Source of the DNA: Alnus glutinosa | Lineage: Eukaryota; Streptophyta; Magnoliopsida; Fagales; Betulaceae | Length of the DNA stretch: 64,000 bases | Direction of reading: 5' to 3' | Assembly: GCF_958979055.1 (NCBI RefSeq) | Contig: NC_084887.1 | Location: 24,673,044 to 24,737,043, forward strand | Shown: in pieces, positions 21,667 to 32,923 of the stretch | Position numbering within the stretch: the stretch's first letter is position 1 | How the letters are laid out: the number at the start of each line of letters is the position of its first letter | Program-made: the position numbers and the translations under genes | Notes under the pieces: generated by a model | What the model saw: the letters and a program-made list of their open reading frames with translations, nothing else | Database searches by the model: none | Told to the model about the DNA's origin: nothing

Positions 21667-22290
21667 CCTTCTTGCCAAAGAGGCTTTTCCAAGTCTACAA
21701 CTGCATTTTCACCCTCATTGTCTTCCCCTAAATGTATAACATCTTGAAGAGAAGAATAACATGTACCTGAGGATCTCCCTTTCGATTTTAACTACACCAT
21801 TGTCTTCCATTTCGGCAATGTCTTCAACAAGTTCAAACAATGTTCAAATTGAAATACGATATTGTTATTAAACTTCCGGTACATAGCTTTTGTCTTGTTG
21901 ATCTGAAAAAATAAATAAATTACATAAATTGAAAATAATTAGAAACTTGAATCAAATTAATGGTTAATTTACATCACTAGTAACAAATTACTTATGTCTT
22001 GCTCACTATGACCACTTTGATTCCTTGATTCAACTTGCGGTAAGTACCCACAAAATTTGTAGGCGAACTTTTGAATTGAAGACCACTAATTTGATAAAAA
22101 ATGAGCAGTACATTTTATAGTGGTTGTTTTCTTGTTCTCATTATAGTTTTCCAAAATTCTATCCCAAAATTTGGAGGCTTTTTTATCATTTTCTTGAATT
22201 GGATCAATGCCAGTATTGATCCAAGCATTTACTAGTAAAATGTCTTCCCCAACAGAGAAGTTTGGGGTGGAGTTTCATTGTAGTATTGGC
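21311..22290 (-). pseudogene. Harbinger-associated Myb/NAM-type protein pseudogene (glutathione-S-transferase-T3-like family)
   Basis: On the minus strand, translation gives GEDILLVNAWINTGIDPIQ, ASKFWDRILENYNENK, WSSIQKFAYKFCGYLPQVES, then after an intron-like gap TKAMYRKFNNN and FQFEHCLNLLKTLPKWK, LGEDNEGENAVVDLEKP and a charged coiled-coil tail (RWHEERKKEIDMAKEE). This order is that of the plant family often named GST-T3-like or NAM-associated, related to the Myb-like partner of PIF/Harbinger transposons. In-frame stops follow HFLSN, KWKTMV and AKEEII, so it is dead. A (CT)n run at 21630-21663 interrupts the frame. Its last codons (EKRRSK) abut the hAT-like element. Confidence 0.75.
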
Positions 22291-22321
22291 GCCCCCCCTT
22301 GTAAGAGCATAGTGAAACTTT

Positions 22322-22601
22322 GGCCCCGTTTAGTAATCCCCTCCCCTTCCCTTTGTGAGAATTTTTTTGTTGTGTGAAAATAGAAAGTGATTGATGTGAT
22401 ATAAAGTAGAAAGAATTTATATGAAAATGTGGAAAAAATTTGTATTGTAGTGGATTTTTTTAATTAAATAATAATAAAAAATTATTGATGTGATATAAAA
22501 AGTAAAAAAGAAAAGAATGTTTTAAATTTGATTTTTTTGGGAAAGGTAAAAGTAAGGGGAGGGAAGGGAAGGGGAAGGGGAGGGAGTTAGTAAACGGGGC
22601 C
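22322..22601. mobile_element. MITE with GGCCCCGTTTA termini
   Basis: GGCCCCGTTTAGTAATCCCC at the left and its near complement ending TAGTAAACGGGGCC at the right define a 280-bp inverted-repeat element with CCCTCCCC/GGGGAGGG subterminal tracts. No clear target duplication was seen. It has no gene. Confidence 0.65.
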
Positions 22602-23292
22602 CTCTTGTGAATCCATGAGTGTAACAAGTATAAATATGTTCATTCATCAAATAAATATTAAACAAGCTAAGAAGTGCAAAAAGACAAACATAAGTGAAAG
22701 ATCCATGAAATAGAACTTTTGCATACTAGTCGAGAATATCCTACTTTTTTTCTCTCTCTCTTTTTAATATAAGCTTCCCCTCAAATCACCTAAAAGTTGA
22801 AGAATACACCCTCGTACTATGCTTGAAGAAATAAACGAGAGAAACAATGCATCTACATCACATCTTTTATACCCAAGAAGAATATTTAAAGATTCCAATT
22901 TGTGTCAAGCCCTAAACCCCGGCCCCAAGTTTCAAATCCTACCTCAGAATAAAACTTTGCCATTACTACCGCGAGATGTTAACCATTTGCATTTCAGACC
23001 TTCACTAAGATGATTAAAACGAAACAAAACTAGCCTAGCCCTATTAAAATACATACTGATAGGGAAGATTTGAAACAAATGCTAGATAAGGATACACACC
23101 AAGATGATACTGAGGAGGATTTTAAAGAACAAACTAAGAAGGATAAATCCAAATCAAATCCCAACAGCACAACAACTTTATCCTAAGCATTAGTTGTACA
23201 TTTGAATTCATCCTAAGCTTTCAGTGTATATTCAAATTCAAATTGTAGTTCTTGTAGACCAATAAGTTACATCTTTTCTTATAAATACAATA
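22602..23292. other. Gene-free spacer, LTR-like at its right end
   Basis: No supportable gene. From about 23040 the sequence reads like the end of a copia element and its promoter region (TTCTTATAAATACAATA), but only weakly. It is interrupted by the solo LTR at 23293 and continues at 26240. Confidence 0.3.
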
Positions 23293-26239
23293 TGTAGCGC
23301 CCCAGATTTTAAGACATAATTTATAATGGTTTAAATTAATTTTAAAACACTTTTAATAAGGCAAAAGAATAACTATGATTATTTATGAAAATAAATAATG
23401 TATTTCTGTTTTTAGAAACGTTTATAGTTGCAATTTGATAAAAACTCAAAACAGACCTTAAACTTTGGAATAACGGAAACAGGGTCAAACGAACTCCATT
23501 TTGGTCGATTCAAAAACTGAGACACTCGTTTTGAAGTCCTCTAGGTCCCCTCCAAATTTCATGATGTTTGGACATCGTTAAGGCCATGAAAACATCCGTC
23601 AAAAATACGACCCCTGTTCTGGACGGAAATTCACATTATTCATTAATGGGCCATCTGTGGACTTAACCCAACCCATTCTAATTGCTATCCACAAACCCAA
23701 CCCATCTATCACATGTTATCTTCCTATGATCATGATGATTACATGAGTCATCACCCAACTCAACATGTGAAAGACCTATTTTTATACCTTAAAGAAATGC
23801 CATTAATTAATGTGTGTTAGATGATTAAATATGTTAGTGGAGGATATAATGATTCAACACCTAGTGCAACATCCCACTACATTTATTCCCTCCCCCTCTT
23901 ATGATGAAAGAATAAAGGATGTCTAGAATAGAATCTAGAGTAATCATAAAATGAAAGTAGTCTAAACAATATCTTGGTTTAACTTGTCAAAGTAAACCAG
24001 AAACTTTGATTGACCAAAACTAAGTCATAACGAACTCGGATTGAGTTGAACCAAAAAGAGAAAGTGTTCGTCTTGACGTCATCTATCTACCCTCAAAATT
24101 TCACAGCGATCGGATTAGATTTGACCATCAAAACGTTGTTTGGAGTAAGCTGGCCTCTATTTGGACGAAAATTCATATATAGCATTATTTAATACTTCCT
24201 TTGATTTGGACAACTCATCACCCACTTCCTCTAATGTGTGCACTCATCACCACAAGTGTTGCCCACATCCCACATCTAGAATGCACCACCTTAGTGATGA
24301 TGAAACCCATGTGCTTTGGAGATAAGGCTAAGATGCACCAATTCTCATCCATTAGATCAAAATGTATCTACTTGATCCTAACCATTCATTCTCTTATAAA
24401 TAAGAACCATGGTGGAAGATGCAATACTCATTAAGCTTCACTCACTCACACACCTACAACCAAGAGAGAAAATTGTGAGATTTGTGTAGTTTTGTGTGGT
24501 TCAAGACTTGAAGTATGTGCTAAGAAGTATTTTGGTAAGCTTCTAATCATTAATTTCATTAATTTGATGATACAGGTTTTGATTTCATTACTTGTTTTAT
24601 GAGTTGTTTAAAGACCCAATAAGCTTATGAGATAAAAAGAATTAAAAATAGAAGTAATATAAACTACTTTTATATTTCAATGTCCTCATGACTTTCATGA
24701 GTTGATCGTATTTATAAACTGCTTTTATATTTCATTGTCCTCATGACTTCATGAGTTGATCGTATTTATATTTCCTTTTATATTTCGTTGTCCTCATGAC
24801 TTTCATGAGTTGATCGTATTTATATTTCCTTTTTACATTTCATTGTCCTCATGACTTCATGAGTTGATCGTATTTATATTTACTTTTATATTTCATTGTC
24901 CTCATGACTTTCATGAGTTGATCGTATTTATATTTCCTTTTATATTTCATTGTCCTCATGACTTCCATGAGTTGATCGTATTTATATTCCCTTTTTATTT
25001 CATTGTCCTCATGATTCTCATGAGTTGATCGTATTTATTCCTTATTGTCCTTATGATATATTTTAATCCTTCAAGTTCATATTTGGTAGCATTGGTTATA
25101 TAGCCTCGTCACCAAATCATGAACCAAGGTTTTAAGATTTATTATGAGTGATCGTCTCAAACGTAATGAAGTGATGAATAATAAATATAAAAAGATGAGG
25201 GTCTATAAACAATGATTTGTTTGATAGATGATTGATAAATATATTATTGCATGGATGGATTTATATGCAGAAAAGAAGTTTAAAGGAACTACACGAAGAA
25301 GAGTGTAAGTATTTCTATACTTACTAAGGACGAAGCTGGTGGATTTTTCCATAATATTGTGTTTATTGTTCTATTTAATTTGTTCATTGCATGTGGCCGA
25401 TCATGCATAGCATGTTGTGTCTAAAATAAAAAATAACGGCTGATAAGATAGCCATTTCATCAGTTGACTTGGGGGGTTAGAAAAGAACAAAGCTGATGTA
25501 GTAGCTAGGGGGAGTAAGGCTCATCAGTGAACCCTAAAAAGTGCGAGTCCGAAGTTCTAATAACAACTAATGCTGGGACCGGTAGGATTCCAGTAAAAAC
25601 AGTTAAGACATCAAGTGTGAGGCAACGGGCGTAAACGAACAGGGATTTAATGGCCCTGGGTACGAGAGTCTGAAGAAAGATGATCATAAAATACCAAACT
25701 AAAAGGTTACTACGATGCATATTCATACAACCCATACATTTGCATTATACGCGTGGCTATAAAGCCATATCTGCATGTTAAGGAATTTATTAAGTAAATC
25801 AGTATTCACCTTATTATTGGAAACAGTGGACTCACTTTGGTTGTTTTGTGTTTTTGTTTCTATATATATATATATATTCCGTTAATGCAGGTTAATAGAC
25901 AAAGACCAGAACTCAAGAGGTTTTATAGCTAAGGACGCATAGTTTATATTTTGTTTGTAGTCTTCTGTGTTTATAGCATTTTATGTTGACAAGATTGCTA
26001 ATGATTTATATGTATTCTTTTGTGTCATTATGGACACCTGTTTCCTTGTATCTGTTATAAGTATTTTCTAATGAATATCTAGAGGTATTTAATTTAAAAA
26101 GCTCTAATGTGTTATTTAATCCAAGCCTGTTGGACAAAAATATATTCCGCTGCGAGAGGTTATCTCTGATGTAGTAACGTCACGTGGGAACCGGAGGTTT
26201 CTGCTTACGAATTTGCTGGTTCAAATTTGGGGCGTTACA
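23293..26239 (+). mobile_element. 2.9-kb solo LTR (same family as 6566-9475), plus orientation
   Basis: Begins TGTAGCGCCCCAG and ends TTTGGGGCGTTACA, with a perfect 5-bp duplication CAATA at 23288-23292 and 26240-26244. No second LTR, PBS or polypurine tract is inside. Its first about 350 bp align with the reverse complement of the last part of 6566-9475, as do its last bases with the start of that element. It differs by an internal minisatellite at 24670-25065. Frames at 24201-24434 and 25505-25735 lie within LTR DNA and are not called. Confidence 0.85.
24670..25065 (+). repeat. Minisatellite of about 55 bp, seven to eight copies
   Basis: TTCATTGTCCTCATGACTT followed by CATGAGTTGATCGTATTTAT recurs about seven times, with a partial eighth copy ending near 25065. 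Units alternate between ACTTCATGAG and ACTTTCATGAG forms. It lies inside the solo LTR and was not found in the sister LTR at 6566-9475. CATGA...TCATG within each unit is self-complementary. Confidence 0.85.
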
Positions 26240-27290
26240 CAATATATCATCTGCCATACGTTTGAAGTAGGCAGAATACAAAGAAATTTATTGATCTTAT
26301 AAGCCCAAGTCAAGTCTATAACATTTACAGCTCAAAATAATACGTCAATGAACATTCATGGTGAAAATCAATCTATCACTAAAAATCCATTATGTCTACT
26401 TCAATCATAACATTTAATAAAATCAAACACTGAAAATCCAAACATAAAATCGAACATGTCTGATACTCAAAAAACAGAAAATCGAACCTTTGATACTTTA
26501 AAAACTAAAAATCGAGGCTCTGATAAAATACAAAGGGGAAGAACATCGCAAATCAAGGAGAGATCAAACAGAGGGGAAGAACATAGTAATGAGCCTTTCT
26601 CAGATGATTCTGATCTGGACACCAAGAGACTAACCAAACGCACAAGTAAAGCTCGCCGGAAGAGGGCCGAGATTCGTAGCTCCCGCCGCTACCCAATGCA
26701 CAATGATGGTGGCCCAACCACCGTGCTTCAATCTCTCTCTCTCTCTCTCTCTCGGCCTGAACAGCACGGTCGTCGTCTCTCTCAATCTCATTCTTTGTCT
26801 CTCTTCAGCATCCTCTCTCTCGCAAATGACGTGCAGAAGATGATGAAAGTGGGTGTGTGAAGATTGCAGAAGTGGAGTCTATGAGTGTGTGAAGATTTCG
26901 GGAAGAAGGGATGACGTGACGATTTGAGAGTTGCGTGTAGAACATGATGAGCGTATAGGGAGTTGTGAGATAGGAGAGAGTCCCTTTTTTTTTCTTTCCA
27001 TTTTAATATGCATGGGGTATGCTACAGTTCTACCCCAATACATTGGGTAGAACTATAGTCATTGGGGTAGAACTATAGCATTCTTGGTGTTTAAGGAATA
27101 GGTAGGGAAGCTGTAGCAGACCCATTTTTATAGTTTTTTTGAGATTTTTTTCCTACATATAGGGAACAAAAACAATTTTAGGATAACTGTTGCATGTGAA
27201 TGCTCTTAGAATGTGAGAAGCACATACTTCTTCTCACATTTTTTTTTAATAGCATTAATAAAGAAATCATATGTTTAAGGAATAAATGTC
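26240..27290. other. Unassigned region with CT microsatellite and MITE-like sequence
   Basis: A plus-strand frame at 26456-26860 starts with a charged stretch and then runs through a (CT)n tract at 26738-26755; it has no recognisable domain and is not called as a gene. 27010-27110 holds repeated TTCTACCCCAAT / ATTGGGGTAGAACTATAG words in both orientations, and 27212-27240 is a hairpin (AATGTGAGAAG ... CTTCTCACATT), both MITE-like. Confidence 0.35.
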
Positions 27291-27682
27291 ACTTTACTAG
27301 ACTAGTTTATAAGAATTAGCTACAAATCATTTTCTAGCTAATTATGTGCAAGCCCTTAATTTTATTTTTATTTAACAAGGGCCCATCAACCCATGCTGGT
27401 TGTCATTTTTGTAATCTCTAAAGCCGTACCTCCTAAACAACATGACATTACAAACACCTTTGATTTGATCAAAAAGGCCGGACAACACCATTTAAATTTC
27501 CTGCAGAAGAATTCCAAAGAATTGAAATCTTTATTCTTATTCTATTTTTAAAAAAAAAAATAATAATAATAATTCACACACTAAAAACAGTAATTAAAAA
27601 AAAAAAAAACACCCAGCCAAGATCAGGAGATCCTACTGCGCGCGCGGAACAACGGAAAAGTAGTAGCTAGGGTTGCATTTAG

Positions 27683-28279
27683 CTAGATTTTGAGGTTGTT
27701 GATGAGAGCCAAAGCATTACTAGTCAGCCTGGCAACTATCAATATACTATTCCTGATCTTATTCTTCACTGCCGCGCTTATCTTCTGGCCGCCTTCGTCA
27801 AGCCCATCGTTGCATGTATTCTCATCCGTCAAGGCGGCACTAACCCATGTTTTTATGTTGCTCAACTGGAATTCCTTGTCCGAACCACTTAAACGGTCCA
27901 TAGCTTGCAGAGATTGCTTGAGCTCATCAATGGAGTCTTTGATGTTCACGACGCAGTCCTTAATAACTGAAGCTTCATAAGGCGTTAATGTCTTCTGTTG
28001 CCCCAAGTTTGACACCGTGGAGGATGCATTTCTTGCTGCCTGTAGGGCTATGGAGAGGGCGGTTTTGCAAAGTTCTTGGGGATTTCCTTTGATTTCGGAG
28101 GCATATGGGGAGAGGGACTTGTAGCATAATTGTGGATATAGGGTTGAATTGCAACCTGTTTTGATATATTGTGTGTAGGTCGTTATTTGGCTAGAAGAAG
28201 TCGCGGCTAAGGCTGTGTGAGGCGTTGAGATGGGTAGAAGAGTGAGAAGAATCAGTACCAGAACCTGGTTGCCTGCCAT
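27683..28279 (-). CDS. PMEI-domain protein, copy B
   Basis: Intronless, 198 residues; a secreted inhibitor of pectin methylesterase or invertase by family. The signal peptide is residues 1-26 (VLVLILLTLLPIST then HTALAA). Cysteines at 43, 52, 109 and 156 match the two PMEI disulfides, with an extra C71 in ELCKTAL. It is very close to copy A but lacks the eight or so residues between the start and the hydrophobic core, and has NDGLDEGG instead of MDELDGG after the last cysteine. The start at 28279 (MAGNQ) was chosen over an in-frame ATG at 28312 because the signal peptide begins here and copies A and C start at the aligned position. Confidence 0.9.
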   Translation of the reverse strand: MAGNQVLVLILLTLLPISTPHTALAATSSSQITTYTQYIKTGCNSTLYPQLCYKSLSPYASEIKGNPQELCKTALSIALQAARNASSTVSNLGQQKTLTPYEASVIKDCVVNIKDSIDELKQSLQAMDRLSGSDKEFQLSNIKTWVSAALTDENTCNDGLDEGGQKISAAVKNKIRNSILIVARLTSNALALINNLKI

Positions 28280-28330
28280 CTCTCTTTCTCTCTTTTTCTT
28301 GTACTGATGCATGGGTGCGTGGAGAAAGAT

Positions 28331-28346
28331 CCCAATATATATATTG
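28331..28346 (-). promoter_or_regulatory. TATA box of PMEI copy B
   Basis: CCAATATATATATTGG about 55-65 bp upstream of the chosen ATG, itself a near-palindrome and embedded in the GATCCCAATAT context shared with copy A. Position and sequence fit a TATA box. Confidence 0.5.
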
Positions 28347-28576
28347 GAGCTTGTAGAGAAAGATAATAGTTAAATAGATCAAATAATGATCTGTATATAA
28401 TTTTTTTATTATTATTTTTAATATGAGCATGATGTGTAGTAAATTACAAGTGAATAGAACATTTAAGAAAGAGATCGCTCGAGGATAGAAAAATAGCAAA
28501 TTTGGGGCTGTTCCAACTTACAAGGAAATATATGTGGCACATGATGATATACACTAATAATAAAGTAATTAATACA

Positions 28577-28619
<43 letters not shown>

Positions 28620-29054
28620 TGCCGGTTGGCATATATGCATAATAATGTTTAATTATGAAATACAATATTAGCAACGTGCTCCAGAATAATATTAAATTAT
28701 AATGTATAAGCTTAATTGCAAACAGAACAAAATCTTTTATTTTATTTTTTTTTTTGATTGGATCAAAATCTTTTATTAAGGATCAGTACTTATTGTTAGG
28801 CGCTTTTGTAGTCTATCACTTTTATTTTATTTTATTTTATTTTATTTTGCTTTATAATTATGCAAAAATGACGTGCACATGGTGGTTGCCCTAAGTTTTC
28901 AAATTTGCCTGATTTTCATATCAGGCGAGATGCTAACCGTTCTGTTTTAGCCAATCATAAAATTAAAAGTCAATGAAAACTTATTATAGCGTTCATCGTA
29001 TTATATATGGGATAGGTGTTCATGCTTCATGCAAAACTCAAAATGAAGATGGGT

Positions 29055-29485
29055 ATTGGCCAGTGTTATTATTAGAAACAGCATGAGTGAGGTCCTGGCC
29101 ACGCTATCTAAGTTAAAAGATTACATAATTGTACCTGGTTTTGCAAAAGCCACGATGGTGTTGAGGGCAGCTAAATTCAGCAGTGAATTAGGTTTCTATA
29201 TATAGAGTACTAGTTCTAAAAGGTGATGCTCTTCAAATAGTACTGCAAACACTTAAAAAAGATGGTCGAAATTGGAGTAAATATTATGGACATCTCATTG
29301 CATGAGGACACTCAAGGGATATTGATCATAGTGTGCAAAGGTAGTAGGTTCATCACGTTAGTCATAATTTATATGGTGCGACTCACTGGCTTGCTAAGGA
29401 AGTATTATACTTGAGTGAGGAGCAATGTTTTCTTGAGGAAATCCCTCATGTTTTGGATATTATCTCTGTTAAGCGTTGTACTTAA
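29055..29485 (+). pseudogene. RNase H-like (RVT_3) fragment of a non-LTR retroelement
   Basis: Plus-strand reading gives MSEVLATLSKLKDYI, LRAAKFSSELGF, LKGDALQIVLQTLKKDGRNW and, in a shifted frame, HHVSHNLYGATHWLAKEVL. These match the plant LINE RNase H C-terminal domain, including the acidic GDAL motif and the late H...AxxA helix. Stops and a frameshift break it. It lies within unit B at a place where unit A (19920-19950) runs straight through, so it inserted after the duplication or was lost from A. Confidence 0.7.
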
Positions 29486-29990
29486 TTTGGTTTTTTTATA
29501 TATAAAATGTGCGTGATTACAATAATAAAAAAATAAATAAAAAAACTCTCAAAATTCAAGTTTTTAAACATGTCTTTCGATATTATGTTACATGTCAGGG
29601 TAAGGGTTAATTAACTTCTTTTCTGGTTTCACACCCCTCTTATACGTGCATGTTAACGGATGTTTGGTTAACTTTAGATGTTTTTTTGGTGATATATAGA
29701 ATCATGTTTAGCTGTACGTACGTTTGCTTTCGTTTTGTTGATGTACGCATGGTTTTTTCTGTGGTGCTCTAGTGAGTTAATTGGCCAATGGAGTTGCCCT
29801 TTATTGTTTGTCTTTTTTGCTTTTGTTTTTATCGTTTTTTTTTTTTTTTTTTCATTTTTCTTTTTGTCTTGTGGCTAGCTTCTCCTGCAGGTGTACGTTC
29901 TTAGGGGCCGTGAGCCAGCTTCTTGTTTGTATTGTTTCCTTAGTTTTCTTCTTATATAATTTTTTATTCGTTAAAAAAAAAAATTCAAAA

Positions 29991-31059
29991 CTATCAAAGT
30001 TCAAGAATTATAATATAACTTATTGACTTATTACTAAATTTTAAATTCCTTGGACAAATAAAAAAAAATTATAACACGATCAAAGTTCAAGAATTATAAT
30101 ACAACTTAATTAGCATATATAAAAATACATTTACGCAACTTTGAAGTTCAAATGTACAATATATTCATGGGACTTGATGCTCTTTTTTAGTATATAAATC
30201 ATTAAGGTCATATTCTTATTTAGGTTTAGTTTGTTTCGGCGCAAAATGTTTTCTGAAAATATTTTTCTTATTTTTGAGTGTTTGGGTGTGGCATAAAATA
30301 TTGGTCATCACACTAAGGAAAATAACTTTCATGAGCGCTTCTCATCTGCATAAACTATGTTTCGCTGCCCTCCCACTCTTCTAATGAGGCAATTGTGAGA
30401 GGGTCCCTTATATAGCATACCTACCTGAGCAGCTTTTGGGCCGCCTGAACACTTGCCAAGGCAAGTTAGCCCCACAAGGACCCTTTCTTAATTACCTTCC
30501 CAAATTGCAAACAATATGGGCATGTAATTATATTAGATCTCAATCTTACCTACAAATGTCTTATATTCTCACACACTCTTTTCCTTCAAAGCACATCTTC
30601 GTTGTCTCTCTTTCTTCCTCGCAACTCCTTAAATTAATATATTATCATTGTTAGTCAATATGTTTTATATTAATATTTTTATGTTGAGAATAAAAATTTG
30701 ATATATATATATATATATTTCGTACAAGCTAAACGTCGAAAAATGTTTTTAGCAGAAATCATTTTTTTTTTTCTATTTCTGTTGAAAACATTTTCCAACA
30801 AATTAAAAGAACATTTTAAGGGCCTAAATCTTTCAATAATTTCTTTCTTAATGTAAACCAAATAATTTGTAAGAAAGTTATCTTTCATTTAATATTGAAA
30901 CATTATTTTAACAATATTTGAAATATCATTTTTCTTTTGCACTAACTTTAGAACGATGTACATATTAATCTCTTGCTTCTTCATTGATCTCTGAGTCCGG
31001 GAGTCGGGACACCAGATAAACTTCCACCCGAGAAGGAAGAGTACAAGGGTTGCATTTAA
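29991..31059. other. Gene-free AT-rich spacer 3' of PMEI copy C
   Basis: No coding region is supported. 30240-30330 and 30735-30890 hold AAAATGTTTTCTGAAAAT-type words in both orientations, like arms of a diverged MITE. A short (TA)n run is at 30700-30718. 30980-31059 is the immediate 3' flank of the PMEI gene. Confidence 0.4.
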
Positions 31060-31674
31060 CTAGTACTTGAGGTTGTCGATGAGCGACAAAGCATTGCTAG
31101 TCAGAATGGCAATTTTCAAAATACTATTCCTGATCTTCTTCTTCACTGTCGCGCTTACCTTCTGGCCTTCATCAAACCCATCCATGCATGTATTCTCATC
31201 CGTTAAGGCGGCACTCACCCATGTTTTGATGTTGCTCATCTGGAATTCCTTATCCGAACCGTTTAAATGGCCCATGGCATGCAGAGATTGCTTAAGCTCG
31301 TCAATAGAGTCTTTGATGTTCGTGACGCAGTCCGTAATGAGCGCAGCTTCAAAACGAGTTAATTTCCTCAGTTTCAATAGCTTTGGGACTTCGGAGGATG
31401 CTTTGTTTGCGGCTTTTATGGTTACGGAGAGGGCGGTTTTGCAAAGCTTCCGAGAACTTCGTTCGATTTCAGAGGCGTAGGGGAAGAGGGAATTGTAGCA
31501 GAATTGTGGGTACGAGGTTGAATTGCATGCTGTTTTGACATATGTTCTGTAGGTTTGGCTAGAAGAAGTGGTGGCGGCTGTGGCTGTGTGAAGCGTTGAG
31601 ACGAATAGAAGAGTGAGAAGAATATTGGTGAGAACCTGGTATGAAATTGGGCTTATAATAGTGTTGCCTGGCAT
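31060..31674 (-). CDS. PMEI-domain protein, copy C
   Basis: Intronless, 204 residues, secreted PMEI/invertase-inhibitor family. The signal peptide spans residues 1-34 (LTNILLTLLFVSTLHTATAA). The five cysteines are at 50, 59, 78, 116 and 163, as in copy A. The motifs TACNSTSYPQFC, ITDCVTNIKDSIDELKQS and NIKTWVSAALTDENTCMDG are kept, while the middle (ERSSRKLCKTALSVTIKAAN) has diverged, so it is an older duplicate than the A/B pair. The ATG at 31674 follows the same CT-rich leader as copies A and B. Confidence 0.9.
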   Translation of the reverse strand: MPGNTIISPISYQVLTNILLTLLFVSTLHTATAATTSSSQTYRTYVKTACNSTSYPQFCYNSLFPYASEIERSSRKLCKTALSVTIKAANKASSEVPKLLKLRKLTRFEAALITDCVTNIKDSIDELKQSLHAMGHLNGSDKEFQMSNIKTWVSAALTDENTCMDGFDEGQKVSATVKKKIRNSILKIAILTSNALSLIDNLKY

Positions 31675-31724
31675 CTCTCTCTCTCTTGCACTGATGGGTG
31701 TGGAGAAGATCGATCGATATCCCA

Positions 31725-31738
31725 AAATATATATAAGA
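31725..31738 (-). promoter_or_regulatory. TATA box of PMEI copy C
   Basis: The minus strand reads TCTTATATATATTTTGGG about 55 bp upstream of the ATG, in the position of the TATA boxes of copies A and B. The CCCAAAATAT side is a variant of the CCCAATAT context of those copies. Confidence 0.5.
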
Positions 31739-32923
31739 GATTGTGGAGTGGGTATATTCTACACCAATTTAAAACCCTAAGCGACCAAACACACAAAAAA
31801 GTGATGATACTTGTAAAAGATTACACATAAAGAGGATGATATAATAACTAAAGTTTTATGAAAGACTAATATATATATATATATATATATATATGCAACT
31901 GTGGTGATCGACGTGGCAGTAAAAATCAGTAATTTTTATTTTCACATATGTTAATTTAAGGTTTGATTTTCATTACCACATACATTGTCAAATTATATGG
32001 TAGTCTACCTTTACAAGAAATTAAGTTAACGGCACACCAATAATATATAACAGATGCTTTACTATTTTTTTTTTTTCTAGGCAATAACAGATGTCTTACT
32101 AAGTTGACTACTATACCCCAGTCATCAATAAAATAATTTTGTGCCTTTTAGATATTCTTAAGAGATGGCTTTGAAATTAAAAGAACAGACGAGGTTGAAA
32201 CATGTTTTGTACCTTCAAAGGCGGGAGAAGCCGTCCGTTAAATTAACTTACTGTTGGGTATCTACAAATAATTTTTTTAATTATCTTCAATTTATGTAAA
32301 ATAATTTTTTTAACTATCTTCAACTTATGTAAAATAATTTTTTTGCTACAGTAATTCTCAATCCGTAGAGAATTACTGTAGCAAAATGTTGCTTATTCAT
32401 CCAAATTTTTAACCTTTTCTCTCTCATCTCTGTCCATCACTGAACTTTCTCATGTGGACAACCATCTCTGGTGGTGGAGTTTTCGTCATTGCACGACACC
32501 TGGTAATGGCTGCAATCTGATAGGAAGGAATTCAGTGCCGTACCCCTATAGCAGGTGACACTTGGTAAAAGGCACACCCGGTTAGGGGACACATATTAGA
32601 CGCCATGTTTGATACCACGTTCTAAACTAGGGTTAAGAAAACCATGACAAGGGTTAGAGAGTAAATAAGGGGCAATGAACGGGTGGAAATTAGGAAAAAT
32701 GGGCTTGAAAACACGTGGTGGAAATCTGTCTAGGACTGTTTTATCGATGAGAAGGGACTGATCGAGCGGTATGAGTCAGCAAAATCTTACCATTCAGTCG
32801 ATGGCCAAACCATTCGAATGGTTAGGTCAAAGTACCACGTGAGTTGCAGAGAAAAATAACTGATCAAACGGTAGGGCGCGAGCCACGTAGGATAAACTGA
32901 AGGTAAAAATGTAAAGTCAGTTT
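31739..32923. other. Gene-free spacer with TA run and hairpin
   Basis: Contains a (TA)n run at about 31869-31893 and a strong hairpin at 32342-32386 (TTGCTACAGTAATTCTC ... GAGAATTACTGTAGCAA). Upstream of it ATAATTTTTTTAACTATCTTCAA-type sequence is repeated twice. The rest, including 32480-32930, has no recognised gene or element. Confidence 0.45.

Larger units (their letters stand above)
27300..29990. repeat. Segmental duplication unit B
   Basis: Paralogue of unit A, running from the 3' flank of the PMEI gene, through the gene, to TATTATAGCGTTCATCG (28981 on) and then to GGCTAGCTTCTCCTGCAGG near 29880. It lacks the MITE at 11769 and the 7.5-kb retrotransposon block of unit A but has its own LINE fragment at 29055-29485. 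A (TA)n run at 28579-28616 is also specific to this unit. Confidence 0.8.

Noticed and set aside
26456-26860. 134-codon plus-strand frame starting MSDTQKTENR
   Set aside because: Runs through a CT microsatellite (SLSLSLS), has no recognisable domain, and lies in repeat-rich DNA. A spliced gene here cannot be excluded but is not supported.
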